Source: Candidatus Melainabacteria bacterium
GTDB taxonomy: Bacteria; Cyanobacteriota; Vampirovibrionia; Obscuribacterales; Obscuribacteraceae
DNA: 64,000 nt
Assembly: GCA_017307165.1 (NCBI GenBank)
Contig: JAFKGK010000015.1
Coordinates: 1-64,000 of the forward strand
Direction of reading: 5' to 3'
Shown here in pieces: positions 47,701-56,466 of this stretch. How positions within the stretch are numbered: the first letter of the stretch is position 1; each line of letters begins with the position of its first letter. The position numbers and the translations under genes are program-made. The notes under the pieces were generated by a model that was not told where the DNA came from, made no database searches, and was given only the letters and a program-made list of their open reading frames with translations.

Positions 47701-48954
47701 GCTGGCTGTGAGGATTGCGGGATTTGCAACTGCGGTCTCGGTCTGGCGGACTTGTCCGCCGACTGGATTTCCAACTGGAGTTTCGGCAATGCGGGTCTGT
47801 CCGCCAACTGTAACAACGCTAGTTTCAACTGCGCGAGTTTGAGTCGACCCCGTCAAAGCTGGAGGAATGGCTGCGACGTCTGTCTGACGATTTACAGAAT
47901 TAGCAGCTACAAGCTTGGATGCAGCAAGATCACTGTTGACGATCGGTGAAGTGCCGCCGAGATTTGCAAGCAATGACGTACCTTCTTTTGCTTGTGTATT
48001 GTGGGCAGCTGGCATGGCATCTGTTGTGCTCGCCGTTAGGGTGGCAGGTTTTGCAACTGCGGTCTCGGTCTGGCGGATTTGTCCGCCGACTGGATTTCCA
48101 ACTGGAGTTTCGGCAATGCGGGTCTGTCCGCCAACTGTAACAACGCTAGTTTCAACTGCGCGAGTTTGAGTCGCCCCCGTCAAAGCTGGAGGAATGGCTG
48201 CGACGTCTGTCTGTGGATTTGCAGAATTAGCAGCTACAAGCTTGGATGCAGCAAGATCACTGTTGACGATCGGCGAAGTGCCGCCGAGACTTGCAAGCAA
48301 AGACGTGCCATCTTTTGCTTGGATGTTTTGGGCAGCTGGCATCGCGTCTTTTGTGCTGGCTGTGAGGATTGCGGGATTTGCAACTACGTTTTCGGCAACG
48401 CGGGTCTGTCCGCCGACTCGCACATCGCCAGCTTCGCCTGTGTGAGCCTGAGCAGCCCTCGCTGCAGCAGTATCGCTATTGACGATAGGTGCAGTCCCGC
48501 CAAGATTGGCCAATAAAGACATGCTTTCTTTGCCAGGCGCTGCTGATACATCGGTCTTGGTGCCAGTTATTTGAACATCTGTCAAAGCGCTGGCCTGCCC
48601 TGTTGACTGATTGCGAGCGAGAGTCGATTGCTCTGCTGGTTGCAAATCTAATCTGCTGCTGGTACTGAGAGCCAGAGCTGGCAAGGCTTCAGAGGTTGGA
48701 CGGCTTGCAGTTGCATCTGCGCTCTGCTGAAAATTGTTGCTGGTTTCGACCTTGCATGCACCATTTGTATCGCCGGGTGCGCAACGATAGGCGTCGAGTC
48801 TGGAGCTTTCGATGCTCAAAGCAGAATTATTGGCAATCTCGGTGAGACTATCCTTGGTTTGTACCTGCTTAAGCTCGTGTTTTTCTGCACCGCCTGTAGT
48901 GGCGATGGCGTTTGGGTTGTCCATGATCTCTTTGGTTTCCAGACGCGTTGCCAT
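44800..48954 (-). CDS. Large repeat protein with C-terminal LysM domain, 1384 aa
   Basis: Residues 1-130 are polar and Gln/Ser/Thr-rich with no signal peptide. About 145-540 are 109-residue repeats and about 540-880 are 63- or 77-residue repeats; all begin with a LLANLGG motif, ten copies in total counting a degenerate last one. A Thr/Lys/Asp/Glu-rich region follows (about 950-1130), then a LysM domain near residues 1168-1225 (VHVIQQGETLASIAAKVLGD) and a charged C-terminal domain of about 150 residues. LysM binds peptidoglycan-type glycans, so a cell-wall associated, possibly non-classically exported, protein is likely. The repeats are low in Cys and aromatic residues and look disordered. Divergent from ftsH. 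Confidence 0.85.
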   Translation of the reverse strand: MATRLETKEIMDNPNAIATTGGAEKHELKQVQTKDSLTEIANNSALSIESSRLDAYRCAPGDTNGACKVETSNNFQQSADATASRPTSEALPALALSTSSRLDLQPAEQSTLARNQSTGQASALTDVQITGTKTDVSAAPGKESMSLLANLGGTAPIVNSDTAAARAAQAHTGEAGDVRVGGQTRVAENVVANPAILTASTKDAMPAAQNIQAKDGTSLLASLGGTSPIVNSDLAASKLVAANSANPQTDVAAIPPALTGATQTRAVETSVVTVGGQTRIAETPVGNPVGGQIRQTETAVAKPATLTASTTDAMPAAHNTQAKEGTSLLANLGGTSPIVNSDLAASKLVAANSVNRQTDVAAIPPALTGSTQTRAVETSVVTVGGQTRIAETPVGNPVGGQVRQTETAVANPAILTASTKDAMPAAHNIQAKEGTSLLANLGGTSPIVNSDLAASKLVTANSVNRQTDVAAISPALTGTTQTRAVETNVVPVGGQTRIAETAVGNPVGGQIRQAETAVTNPAILTANAKDAMPAAHNTQAKEGTSLLANLGGNAAPLTSDQALARTAVPAKSIEVATALPAANPIVRQTEINTTSPISTAVNAKEAVPATPALSTNTKESTTLLANLGGNAAPLTSDQALARTAVPAKSIEVATALPGANPIVRQTEINTTSSIATAANAKEAVPATPALSTNAKESTSLLANLGGNAAPLTSDQALARTAVPAKSIEVATALPGANTIVRQTEINTTSPIATAANAKESTSLLANLGGNAAPLTSDQALARTTVPAKSIEVATALPAANPIVRQTELNTTSPISTAVNAKESTSLLANLGGNAAPLTSDQALARTAVPAKSIEVATALPAANPIVRQTEINTSSPIATAANAKDAVSPTPNALIGNAKDATTLLSNLSSATGFRQNEINTAASQQTPARELAASALTHTSTTAISHNATITIRDISPTTASTLKSLETLTNGLLEPPVATAKIAELTVGQVNGQKMFFTELAPTAAKDQSAKPESKTSSAAENLLPIKTFTIKTNSSTETTIEGKVIKPTNTATITTATTSTTGAISPANVITESEHGKDKDPLPALTLVDSKGENGKADGKTEDKKEDKTGKEKDDETIIKQLTEKERAQKEQDERDQAYKAILDAAKKKAQTTGPNTQQYDPDKRRVHVIQQGETLASIAAKVLGDATLADLIYKINEGLWASKASHDKRSIRLEFAPGTTIFLPTRKEIADYRKQQRARLHEQIRFEYAPRSSSKGLRQALAENRVPPVQVKRQFESDITSDTDALEAASRIRMEILHGSDGKQYVSHRLEHFDLGDWQTVVEYRAGEESMLRTISRSGKERKVPLDLPTDVVDSMAISDLTNNRVRYLQRYLAGKRLYC
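46310..47330. repeat. Tandem repeats of 189/231 bp inside the LysM gene
   Basis: Five near-identical copies, recognisable by TTGATCGCT at 46432, 46621, 46810, 47041 and 47272. The spacings are 189, 189, 231 and 231 bases, so copies differ by a 42-base (14-codon) in-frame module. All stay in frame, giving 63- or 77-residue protein units. High identity suggests recent expansion by slippage or recombination. Confidence 0.92.
47331..48510. repeat. Tandem repeats of 327 bp inside the LysM gene
   Basis: Three clear copies marked by TTGACGATCGG-like strings at 47609, 47936 and 48263, exactly 327 bases (109 codons) apart, plus a shortened flanking copy. They share the short LLANLGG start with the neighbouring 189/231-bp family, which suggests both descend from one ancestral unit. 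Confidence 0.92.
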
Positions 48955-49478
48955 GAAAGCCCCGCGCTGGCAGGACTCAAGCGAATGCGCTCGTTTACTA
49001 AGGGTCGTTTTTCTATATCTTAGATATAGCTAATAGTATTCATCCACAACCAACCCATCCCCAAACGCTTGCCCAGATTAAATAGGCGGGAATGTATTGC
49101 TGACAACACTTTTTATCAGTCAATCATAATCCGGTATCGCATGTGATACCTAATCCGGTGCGCTGTGGTGTCGCGTTTGGTATTGCCTGCTATTAGGCCA
49201 GACTGGATAAAAACAGGGGGCGGTTTTCAAGATAGCTCAAATAGCGTAGCGCCTTAACTTATTATCTGCATATTTACCCTCTAATGCCGATTGCATGAGG
49301 TCTGACCATTTTGCTAATACAAAGAGCGATACCCCTATTTTTTATTTTCAAAATCCCGCTCTTTCTCCCCAAATAATCTCTCCACCGTCGATACCAAACA
49401 CCATGAGGCCGTTATTGGTCTGCGTGCTCGTTCGACGTCAACCAGGCCTAGCGCCTCAAACAGGTCCAGGAGACCGAT
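48955..49478. promoter_or_regulatory. Divergent control region, LysM gene and ftsH, with palindromes
   Basis: A 524-base region. CTATATCT-T-AGATATAG at 49013-49029 is a perfect 8-base inverted repeat about 60 bases upstream of the LysM gene. GGTATCGCATGTGATACC at 49133-49150 is a second palindrome flanked on both sides by TAATCCGGT (49127 and 49151). Both look like dimeric repressor sites, but no matching regulator gene is in the window. Confidence 0.5.
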
Positions 49479-51479
<2,001 letters not shown>

Positions 51480-51491
51480 CCTGGATTTGAT

Positions 51492-51525
51492 CGAGGGCGA
51501 GCGATTTTGCTATTGCTCGCCCTCG
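51492..51525 (+). other. Hairpin after ftsH
   Basis: CGAGGGCGAGC/GCTCGCCCTCG, a perfect 11-base stem with a 12-base loop, 12 bases after the ftsH stop. No T-run follows, so termination would be inefficient and the next gene may be read by read-through. Confidence 0.6.
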
Positions 51526-51539
51526 TACCTCTTGGTAAC

Positions 51540-52145
51540 ATGTCTAATATCACATACGATATCACTGGTGCACTGATGCCTGCCTGCAGTAGCCTTCGCG
51601 CACGCTTGCGCAAATATTTTGGTCCTGGTCTTTTGGCATTGATCGATGCCTCTCCCTTGTTGCAGGCTGATCTCCGCAAACTAGAAAAGTTGCGCGTGCC
51701 TGTCAAACGGCTCAAAAACCGCGCGGACGCTTATTGTCTGGAGTATACCGACGCCTCCCCTCACGGTGAGATCTACATCGGTGATGCTGCTTCTAATTGC
51801 GATCAGGCCTTGTTTTTGGCGCATGAGGCTTATCATATCCTGCATGGCACCACCACCAGCAATCCCAACACCCGCCAAATGAGCCGAGAGCGCTATGTGA
51901 GCAAGTGCCTACAAGAAGAAACCCGGGCATTGATGCACGAGGCCAAGGTGTCTGCGCAGTTGATCGATGCTGGTTATCGCCTGCCTTACAAGCACCTTTT
52001 TTATTTTGCTGCTTATTTGCGTGGAGGTTATCGTGCTATCCATGACCTCTTGCTACTCGATACTTCTGCTGATGGCCGGAGTGGTTTTAGACAGCTCTTT
52101 GTCTCCAGGTATGAAAAAAGTCGTGGGCGTCGGAAGGCATCATGA
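51540..52145 (+). CDS. Putative HExxH metallopeptidase-like protein, 201 aa
   Basis: Carries FLAHEAYHILHG (HExxH) and, about 30 residues later, EETRALMHEAKVSAQLI, an arrangement like minimal metallopeptidase domains of toxin or DUF type; the third ligand would be a Glu in the second helix. No signal peptide. ATG 51540 is my choice; a TTG at 51507 lies inside the preceding hairpin but has GAGGG at good distance. It follows ftsH by 60 bases on the same strand and may be read from the same promoter. Peptidase activity is motif-based inference. Confidence 0.6.
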   Translation: MSNITYDITGALMPACSSLRARLRKYFGPGLLALIDASPLLQADLRKLEKLRVPVKRLKNRADAYCLEYTDASPHGEIYIGDAASNCDQALFLAHEAYHILHGTTTSNPNTRQMSRERYVSKCLQEETRALMHEAKVSAQLIDAGYRLPYKHLFYFAAYLRGGYRAIHDLLLLDTSADGRSGFRQLFVSRYEKSRGRRKAS

Positions 52146-52189
52146 AATTAAAAAATACTGGTTATTTACTATAAGATGTAAGCAAAGTC

Positions 52190-52214
52190 CAAAACGAAAA
52201 TGATTGTCGTTTTG
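52190..52214. promoter_or_regulatory. Fur/Zur-like palindrome candidate
   Basis: CAAAACGA AAATGATTG TCGTTTTG: 8-base arms with an ATGAT centre, matching about two thirds of the 19-base Fur consensus GATAATGATNATCATTATC. It lies in the 417-base gap before a ZIP metal transporter gene, though 350 bases from its start, so it could also be a weak terminator of the preceding gene. Confidence 0.3.
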
Positions 52215-52562
52215 CATGGCTGCGCTAGCTATGTTTCAAAAATTTCATCTTTATTTTGTTAGACACCGAACGAATGTTTTGCTTGATAAGCCGATGGTGT
52301 GGTGATTTTAAAACTATCGGCAATCCTGCTGTGCTGGGGCTTTGGGCCTGAGAGTCTATCTTTTGAGAGCTCATTTGTGCCTGGATTAATGTGCACTTAT
52401 TTCTTTTATCCAACGGAATCGTCCTCTAGAGCTCATCACTCTCACTAGATCTTTTGCCTCGGAATTTGCAAAGCAATGCGCGCAAAATGACCGAGCACGA
52501 TTTTTAGTGCGTTTGCGAGACCTGGACCTGCAGACGTATTCCACAAAATCGGGATTATCGTC

Positions 52563-53330
52563 ATGACACAAGCACTCATGTATGGCTTCCTGGCGGCTCT
52601 CGCTGTCAGCGCAGTCTCTCTCATCGGGGTCGGCTCCCTTTCCCTGTCCGAAAACCGGCTCAAGTTCATCACCCCATTCTTTCTCTGCATGGCTGCTGGC
52701 GCGATGGTCGGCAATGCCCTCTTTCATCTCGCGCCCGAAGCCTTCGAGTACTTCCTCGAAGCCCAGGGACATGATGGCCTCAAGCTGGCTTCGTTGCTCA
52801 TGGTCGGTGGTTTCTTTGGCTTTTTCGCTATCGACCTGATCCTGCATTCGGTTGGTAAGCACGACACGCCGCACGAGCAGCCCATCGGCTATCTGATCCT
52901 GCTCGGCGACGCGCTCGAAAACCTGGTAGACGGCATCGTCATCGGTTCGGCCTTTATGATCGGACCCGAAGCCGGTATCGCCACCACCATCGCCATCATC
53001 GTGCACGAGATCCCCATCGAGCTCGGTGACTTTGCAGTTTTGATCCACGCTGGCTTCACTCGCACAAAGGCCTTGCTCTGGAATCTGGTGTCGGGGATGG
53101 TATCGCTCTTTGGTATCGTCATCGCCAACGTTGCTGGATCTTACAGCGAAGCCTTCCCTCACTACATGGGACCGATCGCGGCGGGCGCTTTTCTCTTTAT
53201 GGCCGGTGCTTCGCTGGTGCCCGCTATCAGGCAGGACGCCAAGCTCTCCAAGGTCTACATCAGGCTGCTCATCGCTGTTGCGGGTGCTGGCATGATGTGG
53301 CTTCTCCTTGCAGGCGAGCACGCTCACTGA
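52563..53330 (+). CDS. ZIP family metal transporter
   Basis: Inner-membrane importer of zinc or other divalent metals, 255 residues with about eight membrane helices. The metal pathway motifs are GDALENLVDGIVIG (family HNFxDG, with the first His replaced by Asp-Ala-Leu-Glu) and IVHEIPIELGDFAVL (family HEIPxELGD). FLCMAAGAMVGNALFHLAPEA in helix 2 contributes a His near the external side, and a His-rich loop near 96-104 (HSVGKHDTPHEQ) is typical. The gene has a 417-base leader and ends with a long hairpin. Confidence 0.92.
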   Translation: MTQALMYGFLAALAVSAVSLIGVGSLSLSENRLKFITPFFLCMAAGAMVGNALFHLAPEAFEYFLEAQGHDGLKLASLLMVGGFFGFFAIDLILHSVGKHDTPHEQPIGYLILLGDALENLVDGIVIGSAFMIGPEAGIATTIAIIVHEIPIELGDFAVLIHAGFTRTKALLWNLVSGMVSLFGIVIANVAGSYSEAFPHYMGPIAAGAFLFMAGASLVPAIRQDAKLSKVYIRLLIAVAGAGMMWLLLAGEHAH

Positions 53331-53360
53331 TCTGGAAGGCAGGTCCAGGTCGGTGATTTT

Positions 53361-53413
53361 ATGAGGATGGCGGAGGATCTCGTTTGCGAGACTCTCCGTC
53401 ATTTCTCATTTTG
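53361..53413 (+). terminator. Terminator of the ZIP gene
   Basis: A long imperfect hairpin ATGAGGATGGCGGAGGATCTCG/CGAGACTCTCCGTCATTTCTCAT followed by TTTTG. The stem is long but the T-run is short. Confidence 0.6.
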
Positions 53414-53449
53414 CAAATGTATACTATAGCGAGTAATAAAGCAAACCAA

Positions 53450-53491
53450 AATAAAAGGCGAGTCTGGCCTCATGCCAAAAACTCGCCTTAA
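53450..53491 (-). terminator. Terminator of the PTH2 operon
   Basis: AAGGCGAG and CTCGCCTT flank a loop; on the minus strand the stem is followed by TTATTTTGG. It sits nine bases after the PTH2 stop codon. Confidence 0.75.
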
Positions 53492-53499
53492 ATCCAAAC

Positions 53500-53874
53500 T
53501 TACCGTAGAGGCATCTCGCCGGTGAGCTCGTCGATGACGTCCTCGGGCAGAGGACCTATCGCGAGAGTCGTAAAGGTCGGCACGCCGTGAAATTCGGTAT
53601 GCCCCTTGTCCGTCACGAGATAGTGGTTCCAGCCTCGCTGCAAGGTCTGGCGATAGAGCTCCATCAGCTCCGCCTCATCCTTGACGCTGACGACGATCTT
53701 GCGAAAGTCGCTGGCGAGCCAGGCCAGGATGTCTGGTGTCGTCTTGAGCTTGGGGTTGTCCGGATCGCTGCGGTCCAAAATCGCTTCCTGCACAGCGTGA
53801 CCGACCTGACCTTCGCTCTTGCCCCGGCGCATGTTCAAATCTTTGCGGACTGCAATCACCATTTTCATATTCAT
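53500..53874 (-). CDS. Peptidyl-tRNA hydrolase, PTH2 family
   Basis: A 124-residue PTH2-type enzyme that frees tRNA from peptidyl-tRNA. The family blocks are MVIAVRKDLNMRRGKSEGQV (catalytic Lys-Asp and Lys-Gly region), the Gln-x3-His-Ala of QVGHAV, KIVVSVKDEAELMELY, VTDKGHTEFHG and LAIGPLPEDVIDELTG. PTH2 is the archaeal/eukaryotic form and is uncommon in bacteria, where the unrelated Pth is standard; some phages carry it. AAAGGAT lies eight bases before the ATG. Probably cotranscribed with the small gene at 53902. Confidence 0.9.
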   Translation of the reverse strand: MNMKMVIAVRKDLNMRRGKSEGQVGHAVQEAILDRSDPDNPKLKTTPDILAWLASDFRKIVVSVKDEAELMELYRQTLQRGWNHYLVTDKGHTEFHGVPTFTTLAIGPLPEDVIDELTGEMPLR

Positions 53875-53901
53875 GCGCTTATCCTTTCTTTTTGATCGGG
53901 A

Positions 53902-54195
53902 CTAGTGAACGCTCGGCCACCGCCCCTTGTTGTCCGGCACAGGCGCTGAGTCGGACTCGACTGCGTCGGTATTTTTGTAGGAGTTGATCGTGCCGATCAG
54001 CTCCCGGGCCTTCTTTTCGCCTGTGGCATAATCGTCCGGAGAGCCTTTGGCATAGGCCGCGATCTCGATCTGGCTGGCGATGACCTGATCGACAAAGGCA
54101 GTGTCCTTGCAGCCGGCGAGTTTGATCAGGGCGACTTTGAATGCGGTGTTGATGGAGAGCATCATGGCCGCGTACTGGGTGTCAGTGTTGGACAT
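53902..54195 (-). CDS. Hypothetical protein, 97 aa
   Basis: Unrecognised, upstream of PTH2 on the same strand with a 27-base gap. ATG 54195 follows AGAGAGAAAG; the frame extends to 54276 without a better start. It is a small helical soluble protein (TQYAAMMLSINTAFKVALIK then a second helix), with a polar disordered C-terminus. No known motif. Confidence 0.6.
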   Translation of the reverse strand: MSNTDTQYAAMMLSINTAFKVALIKLAGCKDTAFVDQVIASQIEIAAYAKGSPDDYATGEKKARELIGTINSYKNTDAVESDSAPVPDNKGRWPSVH

Positions 54196-54900
54196 TGCGA
54201 GACTTTCTCTCTTGATTGCGGTTGGTTTTTTGACTATCTCTTTGCTGATCACGTGCAGGCGTTGCGACACATCCACCGATCACATGGGGATTGAGGGGAT
54301 GAAATTGCCAATGGTCTTTTGTTTTGGAAATGCTGGAGATGACCTGCTGGATGAAGAGAAAAGAGAATGACAATTTGAATCTATGGTCGCAAAGGCAGTC
54401 AGAGCAATGTTTTGCTAAGAGAAATACATAAACGCGCGCGTAGAGAGGACAGACGAGCTATCGCAGCTGTGCCACCGCAGGCAATGCCACAAAAGCGGTC
54501 ATTATAAAATGCGTTTGTAATCGACTTGTAAAACGAATCGGCTCATGAAGCGGGTTTTAATATCGTGCGTCGAGGTTTTCAATAGCTCGCGCTATGGGCG
54601 CCATATGTCGCCTTGTAGATGTGCAAATTTGAATAGTTGCTCGAAATTTTGCCAGGTAATTACGGGTGCCCTCATGCTAAGACTAGTAGTCAAATTGCTC
54701 TTTTAAAATCCTCGAAGCCGAAACCAGTAAAGTCAGTCATAAAAAAAACCGCGTGAGCGCGTAGAAATAGCAAATACCCACCCACATGACTGGCGTTTAC
54801 TCGTCTCGGCTGGTGCCAAGCTGTTGGATTTTGAAAAATAGCTTTTGAAAAGCGACGAAGCACAAACAGAAAACGCAACCAGCAAAAAGAGAAAATTCAA
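54196..54900. other. Long gene-free leader before the GH30 operon
   Basis: About 705 bases with divergent promoters expected, low in coding signal. It carries the second tandem TTGTAA repeat (54515-54535), preceded by TATAAAAT at 54503-54510. No other feature was recognised. Confidence 0.5.
54515..54535 (+). promoter_or_regulatory. Tandem direct-repeat operator candidate (copy B)
   Basis: TTGTAATCG AC TTGTAAAACG, identical to copy A at 8690 except for the two central bases, with half-sites again 11 bases apart. It lies about 365 bases before the GH30 start, nearly the same distance as copy A from its first gene. Confidence 0.55.
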
Positions 54901-56346
54901 ATGACTGCTAAAGTCATCACTATCCTCGCCATCCTCGTTGTCCTGCTCTGCGGAGCGGGGTTTAAAGTCGCTCAAGCCCGGTCGACTGCAACTAAGCGCA
55001 CGCCAAGCAAATCGACTCGCAAATCAGTGAGAGCGTATGTCTCGCACAGCACGGCTCATTTTGCCGCAAAACCTGTAGGAGAACATGCGCAAGTTGCAGG
55101 CGAACCGCTCACCATCACTATCGATGCCGCCAGGACCTATCAGTCCATCGTTGGCTTTGGTGGTGCGTTTACGGATGCAGCCTGCTACATGTTTGACCGC
55201 TTGCCTGCAGACTCGCGCAAGACCCTGTTTGCAGAGCTCTTTGGCAAAGATGCCATGCAGCTCAACGTAAACCGGGTTTGCCTGGGTTCTTCGGACTACG
55301 CGACTCACGTCTACAGCTACTGCGACGGCCCTGCCGACCCAGAGTTGACGCGGTTTTCGCTAGACCATGATCGCAAATACATCCTGCCGATCCTCAAGGA
55401 GGCACGCTCGATCAATCCCGAGATCTTCTTGTTTGGCTCGCCCTGGTCCCCTCCGGGCTGGATGAAGTCCAATAAATCGATGCTTGGCGGCAACATGCAG
55501 CGACGCTACATGAGCTCCTATGCTCAATATTTCCTCAAATTTTTGCAGGGGTACGCTGCTGCGGGAGTGCCTGTGCAGGCTGTGACCGTGCAAAACGAGG
55601 TCGACACCGATCAGGACGGCAAGATGCCGGCGTGCGCCTGGCCGCAGGAATACGAAGTGGACTTTGTCCGCCATCATCTGGGGCCTGTCCTCAGGGCCGC
55701 CGGCCAGGATACCCAGATCTGGATCATCGATCATAACTACAATCTCTGGGGTCGTGCCCTCGGATCGCTCGATACCGAGGGGCTCACCGACTATGCTTCG
55801 GCCATTGCCTGGCACGGCTATGTCGGTGATGCTACGCGCATCGATACCGTCAAGCAGGCTTATCCGGCCATCGACATGTATTGGACCGAAGGCGGCCCCG
55901 ATTACACCGATCCCAACTACAAAACCGATTGGTGCAAGTGGGGACGGTCTTTTACCTCCAACCTGCGCAATCACTGTCGTGCCATCACCGTTTGGAACCT
56001 CGCTCTGGACGAGCAGGGGCGCCCCAATATCGGGCCCTTCCCTTGTGGTGGGCTGGTGACGATCGACAGTCAGACCGGTGCGATTTCGCACAGTGGGCAA
56101 TACTACGCTCTCGGGCAGTTTTCGCGTTACGTCAAGCGCGGAGCCATCCGCATCGGATCGGAATCTCTACAGGGCACCGACACCGATAGCATCTGCCACG
56201 TCGCCTTTGTCAATCCCGATGGCGAAAAAGTGCTGGTTGTCACCAATAGCGGTGGCGCTCGCGCACTCGCCCTCGTGGTCGATCAAGACACGACCGTGAG
56301 CGTAGATGTCGATGCCGACTCAGTGACCACCTTTGTGTGGCGCTGA
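54901..56346 (+). CDS. GH30-family glycosidase (glucosylceramidase-like)
   Basis: Exported or membrane-anchored GH30 hydrolase, 481 residues. Residues 5-26 are a hydrophobic signal or anchor (VITILAILVVLLCGAGF), then a basic Ser/Thr/Lys linker and the catalytic barrel from about 70 (SIVGFGGAFTDAACYMF). Acid/base Glu in VTVQNEVDTD near 230 and nucleophile Glu in MYWTEGGPD near 328; FGSPWSPPGWMKSN is the typical substrate-side block. A C-terminal beta domain completes the fold. GH30 members cleave glucosylceramide, beta-1,6-glucan or xylan; the motifs look most like the glucosylceramidase/beta-glucosidase subfamily. The only exported enzyme in the two glycoside operons. Confidence 0.9.
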   Translation: MTAKVITILAILVVLLCGAGFKVAQARSTATKRTPSKSTRKSVRAYVSHSTAHFAAKPVGEHAQVAGEPLTITIDAARTYQSIVGFGGAFTDAACYMFDRLPADSRKTLFAELFGKDAMQLNVNRVCLGSSDYATHVYSYCDGPADPELTRFSLDHDRKYILPILKEARSINPEIFLFGSPWSPPGWMKSNKSMLGGNMQRRYMSSYAQYFLKFLQGYAAAGVPVQAVTVQNEVDTDQDGKMPACAWPQEYEVDFVRHHLGPVLRAAGQDTQIWIIDHNYNLWGRALGSLDTEGLTDYASAIAWHGYVGDATRIDTVKQAYPAIDMYWTEGGPDYTDPNYKTDWCKWGRSFTSNLRNHCRAITVWNLALDEQGRPNIGPFPCGGLVTIDSQTGAISHSGQYYALGQFSRYVKRGAIRIGSESLQGTDTDSICHVAFVNPDGEKVLVVTNSGGARALALVVDQDTTVSVDVDADSVTTFVWR

Positions 56347-56391
56347 GCTTTTCTCGCAATTAATCTATCGATCAACCTCTGACCGAACCGT

Positions 56392-56439
56392 GAAGGGGCG
56401 TTTCTCTTGCGCTTGAATGCTTGAGAGAAACGGCCTTTC
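56392..56439 (+). other. Intercistronic hairpin between GH30 and ABC genes
   Basis: GAAGGGGCGTTTCTCT pairs with AGAGAAACGGCCTTTC around a 16-base loop. No T-run follows, so it resembles the other intercistronic hairpins (12192, 38258) rather than a terminator. Confidence 0.6.
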
Positions 56440-56466
56440 ATAGCCTGTTCAAAAGGGTTTAACGCC

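Noticed and set aside
46310-48510. CRISPR-like or satellite array
   Set aside because: Units are 189-327 bases, contiguous without unique spacers, and stay in frame within one gene; they are protein-coding repeats.
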